Assembly (NCBI RefSeq): GCF_036206005.1
Contig: NZ_CP108143.1
Location: 3,610,001 to 3,674,000 of the forward strand
DNA length: 64,000 nucleotides
Source of the DNA: Streptomyces sp. NBC_00178
GTDB taxonomy: Bacteria; Actinomycetota; Actinomycetes; Streptomycetales; Streptomycetaceae
Direction: 5' to 3'
The notes beneath the pieces are model-generated. The model saw only the letters and a program-made list of their open reading frames with translations, was not told the origin of the DNA and searched no databases. Shown piece after piece: positions 23,350 to 34,250 of this stretch. The translations under genes and the position numbers were made by a program. Numbering within the stretch: the first letter of the stretch is position 1; each line of letters opens with the position of its first letter.

Positions 23350-23380
23350 CACGGCCGCCGGACGGAGTCCGGCGGCCGTG
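23350..23380. terminator. Bidirectional terminator
   Basis: CACGGCCGCCGGA and its exact complement flank a 5-base loop between the convergent Usp and membrane-protein genes. Confidence 0.85.
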
Positions 23381-23402
23381 GCGTTCCCGCTCACTCTCCA
23401 GG

Positions 23403-23813
23403 TCATTCCTCGCGCGTGTAGATCATGTAGAACATCGTGACGAACATGCCCGCGCCGACGACGAGCCCCAGGCCGCTCGACGAGAAGACGCTGTTGCCGT
23501 TGAGGCTGAAGAGGTAACCGATCGCACCCCCGGCCAGCAGCGCGTACCCGGCGGCCCGCAGCTCGCGGGGAAGCGCCCGCCGGATCATGACGAAGGCGTA
23601 GCAGAGCACGGCGTAGGCGACCCCGGAGACGACGCCGAGCACGATCTGGCCGTCGGTCGTCGTCCCGCCGTCCCGCTTGATGTAGAAGGCCCAGAAGCCG
23701 AGGATGATGCCCAGCGACACCGGCACCGCCCAGGCGAGCGGGCTGTGGCCCTCACGCGCCGGGGTGCGGGCATGCTGTCGGCGACGGGTCGGCATCGTCG
23801 CGTGTGTGGCCAT
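23403..23813 (-). CDS. Four-helix integral membrane protein
   Basis: The 136-residue protein has a basic N-terminal tail of about 25 residues (MPTRRRQHARTPAREGHS) followed by four hydrophobic segments at about 28-45, 55-76, 86-103 and 110-131. There are no charged motifs that suggest transport. The ATG at 23,813 has AAGGAG nine bases upstream. It shares a divergent promoter with the next membrane protein, and the two proteins may meet at the membrane. I do not recognise a named family. Confidence 0.75.
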   Translation of the reverse strand: MATHATMPTRRRQHARTPAREGHSPLAWAVPVSLGIILGFWAFYIKRDGGTTTDGQIVLGVVSGVAYAVLCYAFVMIRRALPRELRAAGYALLAGGAIGYLFSLNGNSVFSSSGLGLVVGAGMFVTMFYMIYTREE

Positions 23814-23940
23814 GGCGCACAGCTCCTTACCTCGCCCCCGTCCCGGTGTCCCTCCAGCGCACACCCGGAGCCGCCGGGCGGCAACTCGAACGGCCCACGG
23901 CCCGGAGCGTCCCGTCGCCGGACGGGCTTGGCTGGTCGTT

Positions 23941-24810
23941 GTGCGGACCTACCTCTCAGCGGCCCTGTCGGCGGTGCTCCTCGTCCTGCTCACCCTGCTG
24001 GTCCCGGTCAGCGCCTTCTCGGCCTGGGTCGACCTCGAGCTCGACGACACCGACCGCTATCTCGCAGCCGTCTCCCCGCTGGCCACCGACCCGGACGTCA
24101 GGGCCACGGTGGCCACGCTCGTCACGGACGAGGCGATGAAGAGCATCGACGCGGGGCCGCTGCAGGACACGGTCGAGGACTTCCTGCACGAGGCCGCCCT
24201 GTCGTTCACCACCGCCCCGGCCTTCCGGCGGGCCTGGGACAGCGCCAACCGCACGGCGCACCGGGCCGTGAGCTCCGCGCTGCACGGCGACGACGGGCAG
24301 GCCGTGACCATCGACCTCGCGCCGGTGATCGCCGAGGTCAAGCAGCAGCTCGTCACCGACGGGGTGCCCTTCGCCGACGGCATCCCGGTCAGGGAGACCT
24401 CGATCACCGTGCTGTCCGCCGACCGGGCCGACGAACTGCGGTCCTCGTTCCAGTGGCTGCGGTACTGCAGCGTCTGGCCCACCGTCGGGACGGTGGTGCT
24501 GCTCGTCCTGGTGCTGGGCCTCACGCTCGTCCGAGGCGGTGCGCGGACCGCCCTCACGACGGCTGCCGTGGCCGGGGCCGGGCTCCTGCTCGGCGCTGTA
24601 CTCCTGCGCATCGCTGTGGCCGTCGCCCGGGCCAGGGTCCTGGACCAGGTCCCGGGCACCGACAGGGACGCCGCCGCCGCGGTGTACGACGCGCTGACCG
24701 CCTCGCTCCGGACGACGGTGTGGACCGCGCTCGGCGTGGGAGCGGTCATGGCGGCCGGGGGACTGGCCGGGCGGATCGTCGCGGCCCGTCGGCGGCGGCA
24801 CGCCGCGTGA
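23941..24810 (+). CDS. Integral membrane protein with extracytoplasmic helical domain
   Basis: The product of about 289 residues has an N-terminal membrane segment (about 7-30), then a soluble region of about 145 residues starting WVDLELDDTDRYLAAVSPLA, and two or three C-terminal membrane segments. Similar actinomycete membrane proteins exist, but I recall no function. The start is uncertain: GTG at 23,941 begins just before the first membrane helix but lacks a strong ribosome binding site, and longer in-frame starts would overlap the divergent gene. Confidence 0.68.
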   Translation: MRTYLSAALSAVLLVLLTLLVPVSAFSAWVDLELDDTDRYLAAVSPLATDPDVRATVATLVTDEAMKSIDAGPLQDTVEDFLHEAALSFTTAPAFRRAWDSANRTAHRAVSSALHGDDGQAVTIDLAPVIAEVKQQLVTDGVPFADGIPVRETSITVLSADRADELRSSFQWLRYCSVWPTVGTVVLLVLVLGLTLVRGGARTALTTAAVAGAGLLLGAVLLRIAVAVARARVLDQVPGTDRDAAAAVYDALTASLRTTVWTALGVGAVMAAGGLAGRIVAARRRRHAA

Positions 24811-24828
24811 GGGGCGAGGGCGCGGAGG

Positions 24829-24950
24829 CGTGACCGCGTCCGTGGCAGGACGGGCTTGGTGGCGGTGACGGTGTCCGTGCGGGGACGGGCTCCGTGGCGG
24901 TGACGGTGTCGTGGCGGGACAGGCTCCGTGGCGGTGACGGGATCGGCGGC
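24829..24950. repeat. Three imperfect 35-bp tandem repeats
   Basis: Units built on GGACGGGCTCCGTGGCGGTG, about 34-35 bases long, start at about 24,848, 24,883 and 24,917, with a partial unit before them. They lie between two rightward genes in a 263-base gap with no other feature. Confidence 0.75.
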
Positions 24951-25073
24951 GGAGGGGGATCGGCGGCCCCGCACGGCTGCTGATCCCGCGCTCCGGCCCC
25001 GACGTGCGCGGGCCCGTGGGCCGGGCGAGAGTGGGAATCGTGAGAGCAGGGGGGCGACTGAGAGGTCTGCCGT

Positions 25074-26015
25074 ATGCGAGCCATCGCTGTCAGCGCGTTC
25101 CGTGCGGAGCCCTGTCTCGTCGAGGTGCCGAAGCCCGACCCCGGGCCCGGCGAGGTGCGGGTGAAGGTCGAGTACGCGGCCCTGAACCCGCTCGACTGGC
25201 AGACCGCGGACGGCGCCCTGGAGGGGACCTCCCCGCACGTCTTCCCGCTCGTCCTGGGTACGGACTTCGCGGGCCGCGTGGACATGATCGGCGGCGGCTG
25301 GAACCGCTTCCGGGTCGGCGACCCGGTCTTCGGGCGCGTGACGGCACCGCCCGTCGGGCTCTGCGGGGCGTACGGCGAGTACCTCTGCGTTCACCAGGAC
25401 TCCCCGGTCACGCTGGTCCCGCGCGACATGCCGCTCAGGACCGCGGCCGCCCTGCCGTCCGCGGGGGCGACCGCCGCGCAGATCGTGTCGAGCACCGCCG
25501 TACGCAGCGGGCTGAGCCTGCTGGTCATCGGAGCAGCCGGAGGCGTCGGGAGCTTCCTGACCCAGCTGGCTGCCGCGCGCGGCATCGGGGTCGTCGCCGC
25601 GGTGAGAGGGGACGAACGGCGGCGGATGGCGGCCCTGGGCGCCACCACCTCCGTCGACACCGTCAACGGCACCGCGGCGCTCGAAACGGCGGTACGCGAG
25701 CTGTATCCCGGCGGTGTCGACGCGCTCGTCGACCTCGTTTCCACCGATCCGGCCTCCTTCGGCCGCCACACCGCCCTGCTGCGCGAGGGGGGAGTCGCCG
25801 TCACCACCCGCGGGGTCGCCGCGCCGGCCGGCGTGGCCTGGGCCGACTTCCGGCTCGCCGTCACCCCCGGGCTCCTCGACGAACTGGCCGCGCTGGTGGC
25901 GGACGGGAAGCTGGAGGTCCCCGTCGACATGGAACTGCCCCTGGAGAAGGCACCGCAGGCGCTCGTCCAGAACCGCGCGGGCGGAGCGCGCGGGAAGACC
26001 GTGTTCGCGGTCTGA
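25074..26015 (+). CDS. MDR family NADP-dependent oxidoreductase
   Basis: The 313-residue zinc-independent quinone-oxidoreductase-like enzyme has an N-terminal GroES-like domain (about 1-120, LGTDFAGRVDMIGGG) and a Rossmann domain with IGAAGGVGSFLTQLAAARG at about 145-163. The canonical zinc-binding Cys cluster is absent. It should reduce enones or quinones with NADPH. The ATG at 25,074 follows GAGAGG. The next gene is 76 bases downstream on the same strand, so they could be transcribed together. Confidence 0.9.
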   Translation: MRAIAVSAFRAEPCLVEVPKPDPGPGEVRVKVEYAALNPLDWQTADGALEGTSPHVFPLVLGTDFAGRVDMIGGGWNRFRVGDPVFGRVTAPPVGLCGAYGEYLCVHQDSPVTLVPRDMPLRTAAALPSAGATAAQIVSSTAVRSGLSLLVIGAAGGVGSFLTQLAAARGIGVVAAVRGDERRRMAALGATTSVDTVNGTAALETAVRELYPGGVDALVDLVSTDPASFGRHTALLREGGVAVTTRGVAAPAGVAWADFRLAVTPGLLDELAALVADGKLEVPVDMELPLEKAPQALVQNRAGGARGKTVFAV

Positions 26016-26091
26016 CGAGGCCGACCGGCTTCGTCGGACCGCGTCCGCCCACAACCACGTCATCCGACAGGAAACGGACCGGGAGAGGCTC

Positions 26092-26337
26092 ATGGCCGAC
26101 CAGGACATCTTCGACAACATCGACGGGCTGATCAGCGAGGAGCGGGCCCTGCGCACGCGCTCGACCGCCGATCTGGGCCTCTCCGCGGAGGAGAGGTCAC
26201 GGCTGCGCGAGGTGGAGGTGCAGCTGGACCAGTGCTGGGACCTGCTGCGACAGCGGCGGGCGCTCAGCGAGTTCGGCGAGGACCCGTCGAAGGCGCGGGT
26301 GCGCCCCGCCGACGAGGTGGAGGGCTACCAGGGCTGA
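26092..26337 (+). CDS. DUF2630 family protein
   Basis: The 81-residue helical protein begins MADQDIFDNIDGLISEERAL and contains a long amphipathic coiled-coil-like helix ending DQCWDLLRQRRALSEFGEDP. This matches the short actinomycete DUF2630 family of unknown function. ATG at 26,092 with GGGAGAGG upstream. Its stop codon lies inside the inverted terminal repeat of the MITE-like element copy 2, so the element sits directly against the coding end. Confidence 0.93.
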   Translation: MADQDIFDNIDGLISEERALRTRSTADLGLSAEERSRLREVEVQLDQCWDLLRQRRALSEFGEDPSKARVRPADEVEGYQG

Positions 26338-26502
26338 GGGCTGTCCCGTGATCCCTGGTGGATCAGCGCGCGGCGTCGGATGCGGTGCATCGCAAGGCGG
26401 AGGGACGTCCGCATACGGGGTGTATTCGGGCGTTCCGACGACGCGGCGAGGCGCCGTAGCTGTCGTCGCGCGCCCGCCGGGGATCACGGGACAGCCCTCA
26501 GC
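26333..26502. repeat. MITE-like 160-bp element, copy 2
   Basis: The 23-base ends at 26,333-26,355 and 26,480-26,502 are perfect inverted repeats, and imperfect pairing continues inward. The interior matches copy 1 (1,209-1,371) along its length. The left terminal repeat overlaps the DUF2630 stop codon. No transposase is encoded. It is probably a non-autonomous element. It may also serve as a terminator for the DUF2630 gene. Confidence 0.8.
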
Positions 26503-26613
26503 GCTTCCCGCCCGGATCGTGCGGGGCCCGCTCCCGGACCGGACGAAGGCCGGGGGGGCGGCGCTCCCGCCCGAACGACCGCGTGCCGGGGCTTCACGTC
26601 CCGGCACCCCGCG

Positions 26614-27042
26614 TCAGCTCCTGCCGGGGCGGGCATCCGGGTCCGGGTCCGGGCCGCGGCCCTGGAGGCGTTCCATCTCGCGGCGGTCCCGCTTGGTCGG
26701 CCGTCCCGTGCCCCGGTCCCGCACCGGCACCTGCAGCGCGATCTCGCGCGGCGGCGGGGGCGGGCTGTTGTCGACGAAGCACTCCGCGGCGACCGGCGGC
26801 CCCACGCGCTTCCTGACGATCCTGGACACGACGACGACCCTGTCCCGGCCAGCGTGCCGCAGCCGTACCTCGTCACCCGCGCGCACCGTCGTCGCGGGCT
26901 TCGCGCGCTCACCGCCGACCCGCACGTGTCCCGCGCGGCAGGCGGCAGCGGCCTGCGAACGGGTCTTCGTCAGCCGTACCGCCCAGATCCAGGCATCGAC
27001 CCGGACGCTTCCCTCCGCCTGCGGCGCCTCACCGGAAACCAT
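26614..27042 (-). CDS. S4-domain RNA-binding protein (Hsp15-like)
   Basis: The 142-residue protein has an S4 RNA-binding domain at about 13-75, [20 protein letters not shown] followed by [10 protein letters not shown], and a basic Arg/Pro-rich tail ([15 protein letters not shown]). This is the layout of Hsp15 (HslR), which recycles 50S subunits stalled with nascent chains. The ATG at 27,042 opens [12 protein letters not shown]. It is a lone gene converging on the MITE-like element. Confidence 0.9.
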   Translation of the reverse strand: MVSGEAPQAEGSVRVDAWIWAVRLTKTRSQAAAACRAGHVRVGGERAKPATTVRAGDEVRLRHAGRDRVVVVSRIVRKRVGPPVAAECFVDNSPPPPPREIALQVPVRDRGTGRPTKRDRREMERLQGRGPDPDPDARPGRS

Positions 27043-27612
27043 GCGTCCGACTCTAATCCGGTGGGGCGCCGTTCACGACGGCTCCCGCATCGGATGCAGA
27101 AATCCCTTCCGTCCTCGCGCCGGATCGTGGCGGCCGACGCGCGGACGGTCCTGGTCCCTCGTACCCCGTCGCTGCGGCGCTCCTCCAGGACGACGGCCAC
27201 GGAGAGTCCGCGCGCGGCCCGGGCCGTCTCGGCCTGCCCACAGGGCGGGTTGGCCGGATCGTTTCCAGCGGGTCAACGCGGAGTGCCCGCCCGGGGCGGA
27301 GACGAGGAGAGACGAGGAGCAGCGGCAGATCGCGCACGAGCTCCATCGAAGTCCGGGGCACCACCGCACTGTCGTCGCGGGCACCGCCCCAACTCGTGGT
27401 GCGGCCGTGAGGGCCCCGGGGAGCTTCCGTGTGCCCCCCGGGGCCCTTTCGGGTCCCGGCCCCGGTTCGGGCGGCGCGCTGTTGACACGGGGGCGGGCCG
27501 CGCCACCGAACGGCCGGATCCGGCCGCTAACCTTACGTATCCGCCCTGGCCAGGGATCAATTCCCGCAGTACGGACATTTATCGCACCCAACTCATGCGA
27601 AAGGCCTCGCCC
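27043..27612. other. Long intergenic region, no gene seen
   Basis: In these 570 bases, every open frame on either strand lacks a recognisable domain, a ribosome binding site and genome-like codon use. The only clear structure is the hairpin at 27,410-27,447. The region may hold a small RNA or a decayed gene. Confidence 0.5.
27410..27447 (+). terminator. Orphan strong terminator
   Basis: A 12-bp stem (AGGGCCCCGGGG and its complement) with a 14-base loop is followed by TTTCG on the + strand. No annotated gene ends just upstream, so it may terminate an unannotated rightward transcript beginning after 27,042. Confidence 0.65.
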
Positions 27613-29319
<1,707 letters not shown>

Positions 29320-29340
29320 TCCGCCGGCCTCCGCGCGGTC

Positions 29341-29375
29341 ACGGCGGTACCCGCCTCAGGGCCGGGTACCGCCGT
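29341..29375 (+). terminator. Terminator after the VWA gene
   Basis: ACGGCGGTACCCG and its exact complement form a 13-bp stem with a 9-base loop, 21 bases after the stop codon, before metG. Confidence 0.85.
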
Positions 29376-29480
29376 TGCCGTGTACGCCGCCGGCCGGCGC
29401 GGCCGGGCGCACGGCCGGGAGGCCGGGGCCCGCCGCAATCGATGTGAGTGGATCTCCCACGGACCGTTAGGATTTCGACC

Positions 29481-31085
29481 ATGGCGGCCACTGGATCCGA
29501 GAAGCAGGGGGCGACGGCGTACTACGTCTCGACCCCCATCTACTACGTCAACGACGCTCCTCACCTGGGCCACGCCTACACGACCGTCGCAGGCGACGTG
29601 CTCACCCGCTGGCACCGCCAGCGCGGCGAGAAGGTGTGGTACCTCACCGGCACGGACGAGCACGGTCAGAAGATCATGCGCACGGCCGAAGCGAACAACG
29701 TCACCCCCCAGGCCTGGTGCGACAAGCTCGTCGAAGAGGCCTGGAAGCCCCTCTGGGCGCACCTGAACATCGCGAACGACGACTTCATCCGCACCACGGA
29801 GAAGCGGCACACGGACCGTGTGCAGGAGTTCGTGCAGGACCTGTACGACAAGGACCAGATCTACAAGGGCGGGTACGAAGGCCCGTACTGCGTGGGCTGC
29901 GAGGAGTACAAGCTCCCCGGGGACCTGATCGAGGCCGAGGACGGCACGAAGCTGTGCTCGATCCACAAGAAGCCGGTGGAGCTCCTCAAGGAGGAGAACT
30001 ACTTCTTCAAGCTGAGCGAGTACGGCCCGAAGCTCATGGAGTTCTACGCGGCCAACCCGGACTTCATCCAGCCCGAGTCGGCCCGCAACGAGATCGTGAA
30101 CTTCGTCAAGCAGGGCCTCCAGGACCTGTCGATCTCGCGGTCCACCTTCGACTGGGGCGTCCCGGTGCCGTGGGACCCGAAGCACGTCATCTACGTGTGG
30201 ATCGACGCGCTGCTGAACTACGCGACGGCCGTCGGCTACGGCGCCAACCAGGAGAAGTTCGACGGCACCTTCCCGGCGAACGTCCACCTGATCGGCAAGG
30301 ACATCCTCCGGTTCCACTCGGTGATCTGGCCCGCCATGCTGATGGCACAGGGCCTGCCGCTGCCGGGCAAGGTCGTCGCCAACGGCTGGCTGATGGTCGG
30401 CGGCGAGAAGATGTCCAAGTCGAACCTGACGGGCATCAAGCCGCAGGACCTGACCTCCCACTTCGGCGTGGACGCCTACCGCTGGTACTTCCTGCGCGCC
30501 ATCGCGTACGGCAGCGACGGCTCGTTCTCCTGGGAGGACTTCAGCGCCCGCTACACCTCCGAGCTCGCCAACGACTACGGGAACCTCGCCTCGCGCGTCG
30601 CGGCCATGGTCGGCAAGTACTTCGGCGGCGCGCTGCCCGAGGCCACGGCGCCGGGTGACGCGGAACGCGCGGTCCAGGAGGGCCTGGCCCGGGCCGTCAC
30701 CGCGGCCGACCTGAAGATCGGCGAGGAGCTGGACTTCCAGGGCGGCATCCTGGCGGTCTTCGACTTCGTGAAGCAGGTCAACGGTTACATCACCGAGCAG
30801 GAGCCCTGGAAGGTCGCCAAGGACACGTCGCCGGAGGGCCAGGCCCGCCTCGCGACCATCCTGTACACGGCCGCCGAGTCCCTGCGCGGGGTCTCGGTCC
30901 TGCTGAACGCCGTCATGCCCGACACCTCGCAGAAGCTGTGGGAGTCCCTGGGCGCCGAGGCGTCCCTGGGCGCCTTGGCCGAGCAGCGGGTGCAGGACGC
31001 GGGCCGCTGGGGACAGCTGCCCGCCGGCGCGACGGTCACCAAGGGTGCGGTGCTGTTCCCGCGCCTGGAGGAGAAGCCCGCGTAA
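29481..31085 (+). CDS. metG: Methionyl-tRNA synthetase
   Basis: This is a 534-residue class I synthetase without the C-terminal tRNA-binding domain of E. coli MetRS, typical of the short actinomycete form. The HIGH-type motif reads PHLGHAY at about 27-33 and the second signature is GEKMSKSN at about 306-313. The connecting domain has CVGCEEYK and an additional Cys in LCSIHKK, in a partly reduced zinc-knuckle region. The anticodon-binding helical domain occupies about 380-520. ATG at 29,481 is preceded by GTTAGGATTTC, with no clear Shine-Dalgarno sequence. A terminator follows. Confidence 0.97.
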   Translation: MAATGSEKQGATAYYVSTPIYYVNDAPHLGHAYTTVAGDVLTRWHRQRGEKVWYLTGTDEHGQKIMRTAEANNVTPQAWCDKLVEEAWKPLWAHLNIANDDFIRTTEKRHTDRVQEFVQDLYDKDQIYKGGYEGPYCVGCEEYKLPGDLIEAEDGTKLCSIHKKPVELLKEENYFFKLSEYGPKLMEFYAANPDFIQPESARNEIVNFVKQGLQDLSISRSTFDWGVPVPWDPKHVIYVWIDALLNYATAVGYGANQEKFDGTFPANVHLIGKDILRFHSVIWPAMLMAQGLPLPGKVVANGWLMVGGEKMSKSNLTGIKPQDLTSHFGVDAYRWYFLRAIAYGSDGSFSWEDFSARYTSELANDYGNLASRVAAMVGKYFGGALPEATAPGDAERAVQEGLARAVTAADLKIGEELDFQGGILAVFDFVKQVNGYITEQEPWKVAKDTSPEGQARLATILYTAAESLRGVSVLLNAVMPDTSQKLWESLGAEASLGALAEQRVQDAGRWGQLPAGATVTKGAVLFPRLEEKPA

Positions 31086-31116
31086 CACCGCGTACGCACC
31101 GCCTTCCCGTGCGACG

Positions 31117-31155
31117 GAGGAGCCCGGGACCCGTGGATCGGGTCCCGGGCTCCTC
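31117..31155 (+). terminator. Strong terminator after metG
   Basis: A perfect 17-bp stem with a 5-base TGGAT loop lies 31 bases after the metG stop and before the convergent L,D-transpeptidase-like gene. It should work in both directions. Confidence 0.92.
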
Positions 31156-31178
31156 CATGCGCCCCGGCGGGCCCCCGC

Positions 31179-31934
31179 TCACCTCTCCAGCGCTGCGGCG
31201 TCCCCCATCACGATCACGGGGTACTTGTCGGGGTCGAGCGTGAGGAGCAGTTCCCGCATGCGGTCCTCGGTGAGCGAGACGCAGGCCTGCGTGGGGCCGC
31301 CGTGGTCCACATGGACCCAGATGCCGCCGCCCCTCTCCTCACCGAGGGGCCGGTCGCGGTCCAGCGGGGACGTGCCCGGGGTGCGGTTGTAGTCGATGGC
31401 GATGACGTAGTCGAAGGAGCCCTCCAGCGGCTCGCCCAGGAAGCCCTCGCCGCTCACGGCGAAGCGGGGCTCCTCGTCGTAGGGCAGCAGGGTGCCCGGG
31501 TCGGGCAGCCGGCCGCCCGCGTCGGAGAGGCCGAAGACCCCGATCGGCGAGCGGAGGTCGTTGGCGAGGTGGTGGTCCGTCCAGCCCTCCATGCCGTTGT
31601 GTGCGGGCCAGGGACCCGCGATCGGTCTCCACCCGCGTGCGGGGTCGTCGCGGCTGTAGAGCACGGCCGTGGAGCGGTTGGAGTCGGGACCGAGGCCGGT
31701 CACGACGAGTGCCTGCCTCGCCGTGTCGGGGATGCGGTCCCTCGTCCCGGGCCCGGTTCCCGGGATGTCGGCCGGGGGCATGAGCGGCTCCACGGCAAGG
31801 GGCTCGGGCGCGGCCTGCGGACCGGCCGCGCCCTTGGGCTCCGGGGTGGTGGTCCGCACCGCGCCGGCCGAGCAGCCGATCACGAGCAGGAAGAGAAGGA
31901 CGAGCAGGACGTACGGACGGCGCGCGACGGACAC
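31179..31934 (-). CDS. Lipoprotein with L,D-transpeptidase-like domain
   Basis: The 251-residue protein starts with MSVARRPYVLLVLLFLLVIGC, a signal peptide with a lipobox whose Cys is at about 21. The C-terminal half resembles the YkuD/L,D-transpeptidase-like fold: WVHVDHGGPTQACVSLT provides the conserved His-Gly-...-Cys, with the nucleophile Cys in QACVSL. Such enzymes cross-link or modify peptidoglycan, although single-copy lipoproteins of this type in actinomycetes are mostly uncharacterised. GTG at 31,934 with GAGGAG nine bases ahead. Longer in-frame starts would hide the signal peptide. It converges on metG. Confidence 0.82.
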   Translation of the reverse strand: MSVARRPYVLLVLLFLLVIGCSAGAVRTTTPEPKGAAGPQAAPEPLAVEPLMPPADIPGTGPGTRDRIPDTARQALVVTGLGPDSNRSTAVLYSRDDPARGWRPIAGPWPAHNGMEGWTDHHLANDLRSPIGVFGLSDAGGRLPDPGTLLPYDEEPRFAVSGEGFLGEPLEGSFDYVIAIDYNRTPGTSPLDRDRPLGEERGGGIWVHVDHGGPTQACVSLTEDRMRELLLTLDPDKYPVIVMGDAAALER

Positions 31935-32180
31935 GGTGCGGGGCTCCTCGGTGGCGGGGCGGACGAGCACTTCCGGGTGCCAGTCCTCGCCGGGCCCGCA
32001 GGCACCGAATCCGAACCGGGACGCTCCGGATGTACCCGGTCCGTGTACCCGGGGCCCGGGAAGTTCCCCACCCTCACCCGTACGCAGGAGCGAGCCCGGT
32101 GCCACCACGGCTCCGTGCCCCGGCGGTGAGGTCCTGCCCGGGCGCCCCGTGCGCGCGAGGGGCGCCCTGGCGTACGGAAA

Positions 32181-32205
32181 AGCCCCCGGCCGGTGACCGG
32201 GGGCT
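32181..32205 (-). terminator. Terminator after aspS
   Basis: AGCCCCCGG and CCGGGGGCT form a 9-bp stem, 34 bases after the aspS stop in the leftward direction. A parS-like site abuts it on the aspS side. Confidence 0.8.
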
Positions 32206-32219
32206 GTTTCACGTGGAAC
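32206..32219. other. parS-like site (one mismatch)
   Basis: GTTTCACGTGGAAC differs at one base from the streptomycete ParB-binding consensus GTTTCACGTGAAAC. It touches the aspS terminator hairpin. ParB sites cluster around oriC in Streptomyces, and a perfect copy lies 13.9 kb away at 46,065. Confidence 0.75.
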
Positions 32220-32238
32220 CGAAGCGGAACCGCGGCGC

Positions 32239-34065
32239 CTACTTCGCGCCGGTGTCCCTCGCCACAGAGTCCTTGGCGTCGGCGGCCTTGGCTCCGCCCT
32301 TCGCCGAGGCGACGGGCTTGCGGAGCTGGATGTTCAGCTCACGCAGCCGCGTCTCGTCCAGCTCGCTCGGAGCGCCCATCATCAGGTCCTGGGCGTTGCC
32401 GTTCAGCGGGAAGGCGATCGTCTCGCGGATGTTGGGCTCGTCGGCCAGCAGCATGACGATGCGGTCGACACCCGGGGCGATGCCGCCGTGCGGCGGGGCG
32501 CCGAGGCGGAAGGCGCGGAGCATGCCCGCGAACTCCCTCTCGACGGTCTCCGCCTCGTAGCCGGCGATCGCGAAGGCCTTCAGCATGACCTCGGGCTCGT
32601 GGTTCCGGATGGCGCCGGAGGACAGTTCGATGCCGTTGCAGACGATGTCGTACTGCCAGGCCAGGATGTCGAGCGGGTCCTTCTCCTCCAGGTCCTTCAT
32701 GCCGCCCTGGGGCATGGAGAAGGGGTTGTGCGAGAAGTCGATCTTCCCGGTCTCCTCGTCCTTCTCGTACATCGGGAAGTCGACGATCCAGCAGAAGCGG
32801 AAGACGTCCTCCTCGAATCGGCCGGCGCGCTTGGCGGCCTCGACGCGGACGACGGACATGATCTTGGAGACCTCGTCGAACTCGCCCGCGCCGAAGAAGA
32901 CCGCGTGGCCGGGAACGAGGGACAGACGCTCGGTGAGGGTCTTGACGTCCGCCTCGGTGAGGAACTTGGCGATGGGACCGGCGAGCGTGCCGTCCTCGCC
33001 GACGCGGATCCAGGCGAGGCCCTTGGCGCCGTGCTCGACCGCGTAGGCGCCGAGGCCGTCGAAGAACTTACGGGACTGGCCCGCCGTGTCCGGCACCGGA
33101 AGGGCGCGGACGTGCTTGCCGGCGAAGGCCTTGAACTCCGAGTCCGCGAAGATGTCGGAGATGTCGACGAGCTCCAGCTGGGCCCGCAGGTCCGGCTTGT
33201 CGTTGCCGTACTTCAGCATCGACTCGCGGAACGGGATGCGCGGGAACGGCGAGGTCACCGGGCGGCCGTTGCCGTACTCCTCGAAGAGCTCGGTCATGAG
33301 CTTCTCGATCGGCTGGAAGACGTCCTCCTGCTCGACGAACGACATCTCGACGTCGAGCTGGTAGAACTCGCCGGGCGAGCGGTCGGCGCGGGCGTCCTCG
33401 TCGCGGAAGCAGGGCGCGATCTGGAAGTAGCGGTCGAAGCCGGAGATCATCAGCAGCTGCTTGAACTGCTGCGGCGCCTGCGGGAGCGCGTAGAACTTGC
33501 CCGGGTTCAGGCGGGAGGGGACCACGAAGTCACGGGCGCCCTCGGGGGAGGTCGCGGCGAGGATCGGGGTCGCCATCTCGTTGAAGCCGAGGGCCACCAT
33601 CTTGGAGCGGATGGACGCGATCACGGACGAGCGCAGCATGATGTTGCGGTGCATGCGCTCGCGGCGCAGGTCGAGGAAGCGGTACTCCAGGCGCCGCTCC
33701 TCGTTGACCCCGTCCTCGGCGTTGATCGTGAAGGGCAGCGGGGCGGCCTCGCCCAGCACCTCGACCTCGGTGACCTCGATCTCGATCTCGCCGGTCGGGA
33801 GCTCCGGGTTGACGTTGTCGGCGCCGCGCGCGGAGACCTTGCCGTCGATCCGGACGACGGTCTCCTTGGTCAGCTTCGCCAGGGCGTCGTTGCCCGCGGT
33901 GCCGGGGCGGGCGACGAGCTGCACGAGACCGTAGTGGTCGCGCAGATCGATGAAGAGGATGCCGCCCAGGTCTCGGCGATTGTGCAGCCAGCCGCTCAGC
34001 CGGACGTCGGTGCCGACGTCAGAGGCGCGGAGCTCGCCGCAGGTGTGGGACCTGTACCGATGCAT
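32239..34065 (-). CDS. aspS: Aspartyl-tRNA synthetase
   Basis: The 608-residue bacterial-type class IIb synthetase charges tRNA with Asp, and possibly tRNA-Asn in organisms using the amidotransferase route. An N-terminal OB-fold anticodon domain (about 1-105, [20 protein letters not shown]) precedes the catalytic core with class II motifs: [19 protein letters not shown] (motif 2) and [20 protein letters not shown] (motif 3). The bacterial insertion domain lies at about 290-420. The C-terminal 40 residues are Lys/Ala-rich and variable. The ATG at 34,065 is the only good start. It shares a 185-base divergent region with the phosphatase gene. Confidence 0.97.
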   Translation of the reverse strand: MHRYRSHTCGELRASDVGTDVRLSGWLHNRRDLGGILFIDLRDHYGLVQLVARPGTAGNDALAKLTKETVVRIDGKVSARGADNVNPELPTGEIEIEVTEVEVLGEAAPLPFTINAEDGVNEERRLEYRFLDLRRERMHRNIMLRSSVIASIRSKMVALGFNEMATPILAATSPEGARDFVVPSRLNPGKFYALPQAPQQFKQLLMISGFDRYFQIAPCFRDEDARADRSPGEFYQLDVEMSFVEQEDVFQPIEKLMTELFEEYGNGRPVTSPFPRIPFRESMLKYGNDKPDLRAQLELVDISDIFADSEFKAFAGKHVRALPVPDTAGQSRKFFDGLGAYAVEHGAKGLAWIRVGEDGTLAGPIAKFLTEADVKTLTERLSLVPGHAVFFGAGEFDEVSKIMSVVRVEAAKRAGRFEEDVFRFCWIVDFPMYEKDEETGKIDFSHNPFSMPQGGMKDLEEKDPLDILAWQYDIVCNGIELSSGAIRNHEPEVMLKAFAIAGYEAETVEREFAGMLRAFRLGAPPHGGIAPGVDRIVMLLADEPNIRETIAFPLNGNAQDLMMGAPSELDETRLRELNIQLRKPVASAKGGAKAADAKDSVARDTGAK

Positions 34066-34250
34066 CGTCGTTCATCCAGTCTTCGCGGTCGGGGTGGATT
34101 GACACCCCAGGCTACCGCCCGTAGGCGCACCACTTCATTGGCATTGCTGCCGCACGGTCCTCCGGGACGCGCGTACGAACGTCCCGGGGGTCCTGCCGGG
34201 CGGCCGTCCCTCGGTGGCGTCCACGGAGAACATCTTCCTAAAGTGGGGCA

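Noticed and set aside
26970-27578. Several overlapping leftward frames in the 27-kb gap
   Set aside because: No frame has genome-like codon use, a recognisable domain or a ribosome binding site, and they contradict one another.
29376-29480. T-box or riboswitch before metG
   Set aside because: The gap is only about 105 bases and shows no specifier stem or T-box sequence.
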